From Thermoplasmata archaeon (GTDB lineage: Archaea; Thermoplasmatota; Thermoplasmata; Sysuiplasmatales; Sysuiplasmataceae), in the NCBI GenBank assembly GCA_021811925.1, contig JAKAPY010000132.1, forward strand, positions 1-5,249: DNA of 5,249 nt, written 5' to 3'. The stretch's first letter is position 1. Each line of letters starts with the position of its first letter. Of the stretch, positions 1-4,957 are shown piece by piece. The notes below the pieces were generated by a model. The model saw only the letters and a program-made list of their open reading frames with translations, did not search any database and was not told where the DNA came from. The position numbers and the translations under genes are program-made.

Positions 1-573
1 CGATCTAAGTGCTGCCCTTATTTCGGCGCTTCCCACATCCTCCTCTTCATAACTCTCATGGGTGGTGACAGCCTCCGTGACGCTTCTTGCGACTTCCTCC
101 CTCTCCTCTTTCCTGCTTGTGTAGTATTCAAGTATCCTTTTCAGAAGATCTAGGAATCCGGGCATTTCTCCCGTCTGAACAGGCGGAAAGTATGTTCCAC
201 CGTAGAATGGCCTTCCCTGGTCATCGAGAAACACGGTTAGCGGCCATCCGCCCTGGCCGGTCATTGCATTCACTGCCCTCTGATACCTTGCATCCACATC
301 AGGCCTCTCGTCCCTGTCCACTTTCACCGCGATATAGTGCTCGTTTATGTAATCAGAGATCTGAGCGTTTTCATACGTTCCTTCGTCCATGACGTGGCAC
401 CAGTGGCACCATGATGCGCCCACATCAAGCAGAACAGGCCTGTTCTCGTTTCCCGCAACCGTGAAGGGCTCCTTCGACCATGGAAACCAGTTGATAGGCT
501 GGTCTGCCGCGCTCCTCAGGTAAGTGCTGCGCTCTTTACCGAGCCTGTTTGTCCTCTTCGCGAGATCGGTCAT
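1..573 (-). CDS. DUF255 / YyaL-type thioredoxin-fold protein, N-terminal part (cut by window edge)
   Basis: The first 191 residues are visible and the gene runs off the left edge. The sequence fits the DUF255 family (bacterial YyaL, animal SPATA20). These proteins carry an N-terminal thioredoxin-like domain, followed in full-length members (usually over 600 residues) by a helical barrel resembling glycosidases; that second part would lie outside the window. Visible hallmarks are NRLGKERSTYL near residue 9, the W-x-x-W stretch at 29-32, the redox-type CHWCH motif at 56-60, VKVDRDERPD at 83-92, GQGGWPLTVFL at 106-116 and GGTYFPP at 125-131. The cellular role of the family is poorly defined; a thiol-redox function is inferred from the CxxC motif. 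ATG at 573 is the first possible start, because an in-frame TAG lies three codons upstream. No ribosome site is visible, and a TATA-like box about 27 bases upstream suggests leaderless translation. Family call is firm, function is not. Confidence 0.93.
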   Translation of the reverse strand, partial: MTDLAKRTNRLGKERSTYLRSAADQPINWFPWSKEPFTVAGNENRPVLLDVGASWCHWCHVMDEGTYENAQISDYINEHYIAVKVDRDERPDVDARYQRAVNAMTGQGGWPLTVFLDDQGRPFYGGTYFPPVQTGEMPGFLDLLKRILEYYTSRKEEREEVARSVTEAVTTHESYEEEDVGSAEIRAALRS

Positions 574-593
574 CTGCTTCTATCATGGGAGGC

Positions 594-606
594 AAATAGA
601 TATTGT
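594..606 (-). promoter_or_regulatory. TATA-like promoter of the DUF255 gene
   Basis: The minus strand reads ACAATATCTATTT here. Its centre is about 27 bases before the ATG at 573, so transcription would start at or within a few bases of the start codon. This agrees with the absence of a Shine-Dalgarno motif and points to a leaderless mRNA. The match to a TATA box is moderate and based on position and composition only. Confidence 0.4.
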
Positions 607-622
607 TTGTGCAGGCGCATTG

Positions 623-698
623 AAAACAAGAAAAACATGAAAAATTGAAAGGAAGAGAATTTGGAACAGCAAAATCTGACGGGATCAGAGATCCGTCA
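623..698 (-). terminator. Hairpin followed by T-tracts, probable archaeal terminator
   Basis: On the minus strand TGACGGATC, a three-base loop TCT, and GATCCCGTCA form a nine-pair stem with one bulged base (677-698). It begins 7 bases after the stop codon of the lysine-rich mini-gene. Downstream come GATTTTG and then three T-tracts of 5, 5 and 4 bases (644-640, 635-631, 626-623). Archaeal RNA polymerase commonly stops at closely spaced T-tracts, so this whole stretch probably ends the mini-gene transcript before the DUF255 promoter. Confidence 0.5.
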
Positions 699-705
699 TC
701 ATCAA

Positions 706-768
706 CTACTTCTTCTTTGCTGATTTCTTAGTCTTTTTTGCTGTTTTTGCTTTTTTCTTTGTAGGCAA
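706..768 (-). CDS. Possible 20-residue lysine-rich mini-protein (TTG start)
   Basis: A TTG-initiated frame encodes 20 residues: Met, Pro, then only Lys, Ala, Thr and Ser (11 Lys, 3 Ala, 3 Thr, 1 Ser), with pieces such as PTKKKAKTAKK and KKSAKKK. The composition is that of histone H1-like tails and other nucleic-acid-binding basic tails, so DNA or RNA binding is a reasonable guess, but I recognise no named family. An in-frame TGA at 777-775 leaves TTG as the only usable start. GGAGTGAGG directly upstream is a good SD-like match, a BRE/TATA-like element lies about 25 bases before the presumed transcript start, and a hairpin follows the stop. Another frame, ATG at 785, gives 27 residues that are also basic but richer in Gln and Arg. 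The stretch may instead be a small non-coding RNA or simply A/G-rich DNA. Confidence 0.4.
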   Translation of the reverse strand: MPTKKKAKTAKKTKKSAKKK

Positions 769-772
769 AAAA

Positions 773-781
773 CCTCACTCC
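773..781 (-). promoter_or_regulatory. SD-like ribosome site for the lysine-rich mini-gene
   Basis: The minus strand reads GGAGTGAGG. Its GGAG lies 9 bases, and its GAGG 4 bases, before the TTG at 768. This is the main reason to accept TTG as a start rather than the out-of-frame ATG at 785, which lies upstream of the motif. Confidence 0.4.
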
Positions 782-803
782 GCATTAACGTATATACTTT
801 CAT

Positions 804-819
804 GCAAATAAATTCTTTC
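804..819 (-). promoter_or_regulatory. BRE/TATA-like promoter of the lysine-rich mini-gene
   Basis: The minus strand reads GAAAG (819-815, BRE-like purine run) followed by AATTTATTT (814-806, TATA-like). A start about 25 bases downstream, near 784, would leave a 16-base leader holding the SD-like site. A second TATA-like run, AGTATATAC around 800-791, lies closer to the gene and would give an almost leaderless start, so the exact box is uncertain. Confidence 0.45.
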
Positions 820-828
820 AATTCTTTC
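811..828. repeat. Tandem 9-base repeat next to the mini-gene promoter
   Basis: AATTCTTTC occurs twice in exact tandem (811-819 and 820-828) and is followed by GATCGATC, a self-complementary 8-mer (829-836). On the minus strand the copies read GAAAGAATT and abut the TATA-like box; the nearer copy contributes the BRE-like GAAAG. It may be an activator or repressor site or a chance duplication. Confidence 0.5.
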
Positions 829-893
829 GATCGATCATTGTCCTGATTCTACTGATCACTTGTTGTCAGATATCTTTTCATCTTGTGTCTGTC

Positions 894-912
894 GATTCAG
901 AAAATCCGAATC
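894..912 (-). terminator. Weak hairpin after the 448-residue gene
   Basis: On the minus strand GATTCGG, loop ATTTT, and CTGAATC form a seven-pair stem including one G-U pair, beginning 21 bases after the stop codon. No T-run follows, so it is a weak terminator candidate at best. It may only mark the 3' end, and read-through toward the mini-gene is possible. Confidence 0.3.
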
Positions 913-933
913 TCTAAACTCTGATGCAAACAC

Positions 934-2280
934 TCAGCTTTCGTCCGATTCGGCATTCACTGACTTTTGCGGCTCGACAAGATTCCCGATATTCCGTACA
1001 CATGTCTTCTTTTCTCTTCTGCTGTAGGAAATGAAATCGGCGCATTCCCTCAGCGCGATCTTGAATTCATCTAGCGTTGAGTCAAACGTTCCCGAGTACA
1101 ATGATGCAGAGCAATGAACGAAAAGATGATCGTTGACCGCTTCAGGATCACAGTTAAGCGATGAGAGTGTTAATGCGGATGCAATCTTTTCGGCTTCCTG
1201 CATGTTCCTCGCTTCATCTATGTGTGCAAGCACATGTTCAGAGCGACCCTTCTCCATCATCCCTGTCGCTTCCTCCAGCGTGCGGACCTTGCTGCTTCTT
1301 CTCCTGAACCTCCTTCCTGAAGCAAGGGGGGTTGTCTCGGCGACTGAAATGAGCAATTCCAGTGGGGTGTATGCGGATACCAGATTCTCCATGGCGTTTG
1401 CCTCCAGTATTGAGCCCAAAGACTCTATTTGAGTGTCAAACAACTCCTTTCTTTCAGAATTGAATGACTGTCTGAGTGCCTCGATCGCAACGTTTTTCAG
1501 AAGATGCCGCAGTGATATTCCCTTCATGAGGAGTTTGCCGACAAACTGAACTGCAATTTCCGGAATTCCGCTTCTTACAGCTTCCAGCAGTCTTCCTTCC
1601 TCCGTCTCGTCAAGCAGGTCTGCGCCGTCAGCAAGTCTCTCTGGGACAAGGTGTTCAGCCGACATGAACTTCCTGGCAGTCAGGTAACTCTCCGAGACAT
1701 CCCCGGTCGAAAGCGCAACGATCGCCGTGTCTATGGCATCCGAGAGGAGTTCGGTGTCGGAGGATGCAAGACAGCGGATCGCGTTCCAGACGGTGTACGC
1801 TCTTGTTTTTGAGTTGAGTCGCCTCAGTGCCTCCGACCTCACGGCAGACAGCAGGAGTTCATTCTCCCCCCTTAGTGCCATTTCTTTTGCGATTCCTGAA
1901 GCCCTTGACCAAACTCCTCTGTCGAATGCCTCAAGCAGCTCCATGTTCAGTTGTGATACTGTGAGCGATCCTCCTCTGGCGTCGCGCACATCCCTCAGAT
2001 GATAGAATCTGAAGAGATGTGCCGTATGCAGGACAGGCAGCCAGGTCTTCCTTCCCTCAAGGAAGCGTGTTATGTGCCTTGATGAATGTGCAGACCTGAT
2101 TGCCGCAAACGTTGTTTCCTCCCCGTAATCAAGCCTTGTTGAGGCAAGTTCAGAGATCACAAGCTGATTCTTCCTGAAACCAAATTCCGAAAATCCTCTC
2201 ACAGCGTTCAGGACGGCGTCGTCTCCTCCCCTGAGAAGAAGATTCCTGTAATTTTTCTCGTCGAAGACATCACTGTTCAT
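934..2280 (-). CDS. Unrecognised 448-residue helical protein
   Basis: I do not recognise this protein. It is predicted to be soluble and almost wholly alpha-helical, with no signal peptide or membrane segment, and its runs of amphipathic helices recall helical-repeat proteins. Two features stand out. There is a histidine cluster in the N-terminal third (H65, H69, H85, H88, H94, in AHSSRHI and LHTAHLFRFYHLRD), which could bind metal or a ligand. There is also a strongly basic patch, RRFRRRSSKVR, at 323-333 between helical blocks. Segments such as LLEAVRSGIPEIAVQFVGKL (231-250) loosely recall the helical part of questin-oxidase-like proteins, but this is a faint resemblance. The ATG at 2280 lies 32 bases after the thioesterase stop, with no SD motif or obvious separate promoter, so the two genes are probably co-transcribed. 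The C-terminus ends in an acidic, probably flexible tail. The gene is real; the function is open. Confidence 0.85.
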   Translation of the reverse strand: MNSDVFDEKNYRNLLLRGGDDAVLNAVRGFSEFGFRKNQLVISELASTRLDYGEETTFAAIRSAHSSRHITRFLEGRKTWLPVLHTAHLFRFYHLRDVRDARGGSLTVSQLNMELLEAFDRGVWSRASGIAKEMALRGENELLLSAVRSEALRRLNSKTRAYTVWNAIRCLASSDTELLSDAIDTAIVALSTGDVSESYLTARKFMSAEHLVPERLADGADLLDETEEGRLLEAVRSGIPEIAVQFVGKLLMKGISLRHLLKNVAIEALRQSFNSERKELFDTQIESLGSILEANAMENLVSAYTPLELLISVAETTPLASGRRFRRRSSKVRTLEEATGMMEKGRSEHVLAHIDEARNMQEAEKIASALTLSSLNCDPEAVNDHLFVHCSASLYSGTFDSTLDEFKIALRECADFISYSRREKKTCVRNIGNLVEPQKSVNAESDES

Positions 2281-2312
2281 GTGACTTGTCTATCCGTTTG
2301 GCTTGAAGTTTA

Positions 2313-2807
2313 TCAGCTCTTTCCAGATCCCCTGACTCTTTCGGCAACCCTTTGTTCTCTCAATTTCCTTCTTACTTCAGCCTCGGCCGCGAGTTTCTGC
2401 TCCGCATCCGACTGAAATACAAGTCTTGGAACTTCAGTCGGGTGACCATCCCTGTCCAGAGCAACAAGAGTAACGATGGAATCACCCGCATAGTGCGAGT
2501 CACCCGTGACCAGGTTTTCAGAAGTGACATTCACAATCACCTCCATGGAACTCCTTCCGACATAACTGAGCTTAGCATCCATGGAAAGAAGATCGCCTAT
2601 GTGAACCGGCCACAGGAAATCCATATGCTCTATGGATGCGGTCACAACATTTGAGTTGCAGTGCCTCACAGCGACAAGCCCAGATACCTCATCAATCATT
2701 TTCAGAATTGTTCCGCCAAAGACGTTTCCTGCAATATTGGCATCGGTAGGCATCATTACTCTTGCTATGTGAGACGCGCTGTCGCTTACTTTTTTAGTCC
2801 TGTTCAC
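2313..2807 (-). CDS. Hotdog-fold acyl-CoA thioesterase (YciA/BACH-like)
   Basis: This 164-residue protein hydrolyses acyl-CoA thioesters to free acid and CoA in the cytoplasm; the chain length preferred cannot be read from the sequence. The family signature is clear: MMPTDANIAGNVFGG at 18-32, MIDEVSGLVAVRH at 37-49 with D39 in the place of the catalytic aspartate of YciA, then TASIEHMDFLWPVHIGD at 56-72 and YVGRSSMEV at 82-90. The C-terminal tail, from about 135, is a charged helix rich in Arg, Glu and Ala, as in many relatives. The length is normal for a single hotdog domain, which acts as a dimer or hexamer. The start is GTG at 2807, since an in-frame TAG lies only eight codons upstream; a weak AGG-containing motif precedes it. 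It is likely the first gene of a two-gene unit with the helical protein downstream. Function is secure, physiological substrate unknown. Confidence 0.94.
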   Translation of the reverse strand: MNRTKKVSDSASHIARVMMPTDANIAGNVFGGTILKMIDEVSGLVAVRHCNSNVVTASIEHMDFLWPVHIGDLLSMDAKLSYVGRSSMEVIVNVTSENLVTGDSHYAGDSIVTLVALDRDGHPTEVPRLVFQSDAEQKLAAEAEVRRKLREQRVAERVRGSGKS

Positions 2808-2835
2808 TTTAATCGCCTGCTGTATTGTCTACGCC

Positions 2836-2845
2836 TCTTAATATC
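2836..2845 (-). promoter_or_regulatory. TATA-like promoter of the thioesterase unit
   Basis: The minus strand reads GATATTAAGA, centred about 34 bases before the GTG at 2807. A start about 25 bases downstream would give a leader of under 10 bases. It lies after the palindromic terminator at 2859-2884, as expected for a new transcription unit. The sequence match is moderate. Confidence 0.35.
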
Positions 2846-2858
2846 CTCACTGCGTCCT

Positions 2859-2884
2859 CAAATAGAAAGGGGGAGGCGCCTCCC
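2859..2884 (-). terminator. GC-rich palindromic terminator after the zinc-ribbon gene
   Basis: The minus strand holds the perfect palindrome GGGAGGCGCCTCCC (2884-2871), able to fold as a five-pair G/C-rich stem with a GCGC loop, followed by the pyrimidine-rich tail CCTTTCTATTTG. It starts 25 bases after the stop codon of the zinc-ribbon gene and before the thioesterase promoter, which fits transcription termination. The tail is less T-rich than a classic terminator, so the palindrome could instead be a protein-binding site. Confidence 0.55.
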
Positions 2885-2909
2885 ATTCCTGACCCTCAGC
2901 TGGCTTTGC

Positions 2910-3740
2910 TCAGAAGCTGCTGCCCTTTTCGGGCAATTCTCCCCTGTTTATTCTGAATATCACCGTTGCATACCCTGCTGCGGTCAAGACTGCAGGTATG
3001 ATGAAGAGCAGATGCAATGTGGAGAAGGCGCTGATTTGCTGCTGTGCGCTTGACAAAGCAGCAGTGTTAGGAGGAGAGGTTGACAGTGCGCTTGTTATGG
3101 CCTGCCGGATAATAGGATACACGCTCATTATTATCGCGACGGAGGCACCTACTTGAGCAATAAGCCCGGCAATGACTGCTATTCTGCCGATGTTGTCTTC
3201 AAGCACGAAAAGCACCAGCACATATGACAGGGCGGTTATGATCTCACTGATAACAACAGTTGCAAGAAGTGTGTTGAATGCCGAAAGAAACTCGGAAGCT
3301 GATGGTGTGCCTAACGAAGCGATAACGCTGGAAGCAAACAAGATTCCTCCTGCGAAAGCAACCGCAAATCCTAGCATGTATGTCACGACAGATAGTATAA
3401 CGAAAGTCGAATGCCGTGAGCCAAATGCGTTTCTTCCCAGGATCAGCATTATCACTCCGACAATGCCAAGAAGCACTCCGAAATACTCTATGATTGGTAT
3501 CCAGTTGAGCAGTACGGCTACCATCAGAAGTATTGTCCCGTTCTTCGTTCGCTCGACCATTTTCGATGTTTCAGGGTTGGCTTGGCCCGGCTGGTAGGGC
3601 TGGAACGCTGTTGGTGATCCCCCAAGCGGACTGTTGGAAGTGTTTTGTGCCACCGTATTCTGTTCGCTGGCAATTCCGCACCTGGAACAGAATTGATAAT
3701 TGTCATCATTCGGCGACCCGCAATTCGGACAAAATGCCAT
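2910..3740 (-). CDS. Zinc-ribbon protein with about six membrane segments
   Basis: The 276-residue protein begins with a short zinc ribbon in which C4, C7, C18 and C21 (CPNC...CSRC) would bind one zinc ion. A Gln/Pro/Asn/Ser-rich linker, about residues 25-60, follows. The rest is strongly hydrophobic, with membrane segments at roughly 69-87, 88-103, 111-140, 153-181, 185-211 and 240-263, the last followed by a short charged C-terminus. A polar Ser/Thr/Pro/Ala/Gln-rich loop at 217-238 probably faces outside. Zinc ribbons at the front of archaeal and bacterial membrane proteins are common, but their roles are mostly unknown; I cannot assign a transported substrate or an enzyme activity. The start is ATG at 3740 because AGGAG lies 6 bases before it and the zinc ribbon starts immediately. 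The reading frame stays open for another 39 codons upstream, but those residues show no domain character. It appears to be a single-gene unit. Confidence 0.85.
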   Translation of the reverse strand: MAFCPNCGSPNDDNYQFCSRCGIASEQNTVAQNTSNSPLGGSPTAFQPYQPGQANPETSKMVERTKNGTILLMVAVLLNWIPIIEYFGVLLGIVGVIMLILGRNAFGSRHSTFVILSVVTYMLGFAVAFAGGILFASSVIASLGTPSASEFLSAFNTLLATVVISEIITALSYVLVLFVLEDNIGRIAVIAGLIAQVGASVAIIMSVYPIIRQAITSALSTSPPNTAALSSAQQQISAFSTLHLLFIIPAVLTAAGYATVIFRINRGELPEKGSSF

Positions 3741-3746
3741 AAACGA

Positions 3747-3751
3747 CTCCT
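3747..3751 (-). promoter_or_regulatory. Shine-Dalgarno site that fixes the zinc-ribbon gene start
   Basis: The minus strand reads AGGAG followed by TCGTTT and then ATG at 3740. It is one of the best SD matches in the window and favours the 276-residue form over an upstream start at 3857. Confidence 0.7.
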
Positions 3752-3802
3752 GCCTCCGGCTGCCGACATTATTTTCTGAATGAAATCTTTTTCGATTCTG
3801 CG

Positions 3803-3813
3803 AAATTAAAAAG
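3803..3813 (-). promoter_or_regulatory. TATA-like promoter of the zinc-ribbon gene
   Basis: The minus strand reads CTTTTTAATTT. Transcription from about 25 bases downstream would give a leader of roughly 40 bases carrying the AGGAG site. The interval between the DUF72 stop and this gene is 165 bases, so a separate promoter is expected. Identification rests on composition and position. Confidence 0.35.
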
Positions 3814-3905
3814 CTTAAGACTCGAAAGTTCATTTCACAAATAATCTCAGGCATCAAAGACGCAAAGCACCAAATTTGTTGCGCAGGGCTACCGACGGGA
3901 GATGG

Positions 3906-4775
3906 TCACCAGTCAAGACCTGTCTGCCTCCACTCTGCCTGATGCCCGCCCAGCCCCGCAGCCATGATCCTGCGCCAGTCCCTTTCTTCCATACCGGCGA
4001 TCCGTCTGAAGGTGTTTATTGTCTCGGGAGCGAATCCGGCGAAATGATTATTTGAAAAGACGTAGGCATCCCTCACCTTCTCTTCCTCGATTCTGGAGTT
4101 AAGCCTGTGCAGCCATTCTTTCATGATATCTATCCTGTCTTTCTGCACTCTGTCAAACTTTGTAATCTTCCTGTCTCCAATGAATCTGAGATAGACAAGA
4201 TCTGTTGTCAGCTCTGGCGGTGATTCTGCATACTGATTGCTTGACCAAACAAAACAGATGTTCCTGTCCGAGAGGAGCCTGTACACCTCCTGCCTGAACC
4301 ACGATTGGTGCCTGAATTCAACAGCGTATCTTATCCGGCTGCCAAGAAGTCCAAGCAGTTCTTCTAGCTGGTCGAACATGTGCTCATACCTGCCTGACGG
4401 TGGAAGCATGATGAGGACACAGGCAAGTTTTGACCCAAGAGTCATGGCAATGTTTTCGAACTCTTCCACTGCAAACGGATGCGTCAGAAGCCGCCCTTCG
4501 TGAGTGAAATCCCTCGGAAGCTTCAGTGTAAACCTGAAGTCATCCGGTGTCCTGCTCTTCCATTGTGCTGCCATCTCATAAGATGGCATCCTGTAAAACG
4601 AGGAGTCAATTTCAACCGTGTCAAAAACAAGGCTGTAAAGCGGCAGGAAGTCCTTCTGCGGTGATCCCTGCGGATAGAAGGGTCCAATCCAGTCATCGTA
4701 TGACCATCCCATGCAGCCCGTGCGTATCATGCCAGACTTCCGCGTGGGCGGTATGCAATCCGTCTGAATAAGCAT
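3906..4775 (-). CDS. DUF72 (YecE-like) family protein
   Basis: This 289-residue protein belongs to the widespread DUF72/YecE family, which has a TIM-barrel-like fold and no settled biochemical role. Family signatures run in order: GCMGWSYDDWIGPFYP at 20-35, FLPLYSLVFDTVEIDSSFYR at 43-62, KLPRDFTH at 85-92, LPPSGRY at 124-130, AVEFRHQSW at 151-159, VYLRFIGDR at 194-202 and FSNNHFAGFAPETI at 240-253. Length is slightly above the usual 230-280. I chose the ATG at 4775 because GGGGAG stands 4 bases upstream. The ATG at 4832 has no SD, and a nested inverted repeat lies between the two. The ATG at 4730 would start directly at the first family motif (MIRTGCMGW) and is the main alternative; it would drop a 15-residue extension that shows no conserved feature. 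The gene is transcribed away from the acetyltransferase-like gene at the right edge. Confidence 0.94.
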   Translation of the reverse strand: MLIQTDCIPPTRKSGMIRTGCMGWSYDDWIGPFYPQGSPQKDFLPLYSLVFDTVEIDSSFYRMPSYEMAAQWKSRTPDDFRFTLKLPRDFTHEGRLLTHPFAVEEFENIAMTLGSKLACVLIMLPPSGRYEHMFDQLEELLGLLGSRIRYAVEFRHQSWFRQEVYRLLSDRNICFVWSSNQYAESPPELTTDLVYLRFIGDRKITKFDRVQKDRIDIMKEWLHRLNSRIEEEKVRDAYVFSNNHFAGFAPETINTFRRIAGMEERDWRRIMAAGLGGHQAEWRQTGLDW

Positions 4776-4779
4776 TGCA

Positions 4780-4785
4780 CTCCCC
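4780..4785 (-). promoter_or_regulatory. Shine-Dalgarno-like site for the DUF72 gene
   Basis: The minus strand reads GGGGAG, then TGCA, then ATG at 4775. The spacer of 4 bases is somewhat short but the match is good, and it is better than anything before the ATGs at 4832 or 4730. Confidence 0.5.
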
Positions 4786-4800
4786 GCCTTACTCTGCCTC

Positions 4801-4851
4801 GAGCCTGCGAAATCCGGAGCGATACCGGACATTCAATCGTCAGGCAGGCTC
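4801..4851. repeat. Nested inverted repeat in the DUF72 leader
   Basis: An outer perfect 8-base pair, GAGCCTGC (4801-4808) and GCAGGCTC (4844-4851), encloses an inner pair, TCCGG (4813-4817) and CCGGA (4825-4829), with a 7-base loop. If translation starts at 4775, the whole structure lies in the 5' leader, ending 15 bases before the SD-like site. It could act as an RNA structure or as operator sites between the divergent genes. Confidence 0.5.
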
Positions 4852-4913
4852 ACCATGGGATCAGGATTATCTCCATAAGCAGAAGAATGCTCCACCATTC
4901 GAAGAGGGGTTCG

Positions 4914-4924
4914 ATAAGTTAAAG
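4914..4924. promoter_or_regulatory. A/T-rich element in the divergent intergenic region
   Basis: ATAAGTTAAAG on the plus strand lies about 38 bases before the ATG at 4958, so a start 25 bases on would give a short leader of roughly 13 bases. Read on the minus strand (CTTTAACTTAT) it could also serve the DUF72 gene, giving a leader of more than 100 bases that contains the nested inverted repeat. Which strand it serves cannot be told. Confidence 0.3.
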
Positions 4925-4957
4925 GCTAAGTGACTGCTGCCTGAACATGAGCCAGAA

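Noticed and set aside
87..392. Plus-strand open frame of 101 codons
   Set aside because: It lies opposite the DUF255 gene, whose minus-strand frame has unmistakable family motifs. The plus-strand translation is a low-complexity shadow rich in Ser, Pro and Arg.
709..768. T-rich plus-strand run as a terminator for a plus-strand transcript
   Set aside because: No plus-strand gene is upstream of it in the window, and the minus-strand signals explain the stretch better.
1133..2002. Two plus-strand frames opposite the 448-residue gene
   Set aside because: Both are Ser-rich shadows with no SD or promoter. The minus-strand frame is much longer and has normal amino-acid use.
2352..3053. Plus-strand frames across the thioesterase gene and its upstream region
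   Set aside because: They overlap the thioesterase or the terminator region, and their translations show no domain character.
3741..3857. Upstream extension of the zinc-ribbon gene to an ATG at 3857
   Set aside because: The 39 added residues have no recognisable feature, while ATG at 3740 has a good AGGAG at 6 bases and begins exactly at the zinc ribbon.
3867..3882. Imperfect palindrome GCACCAAATTTGTTGC between the DUF72 and zinc-ribbon genes
   Set aside because: It has one mismatched pair and a short A/T core, with no T-rich tail. It could be a terminator stem or a binding site, but it is too weak to call.
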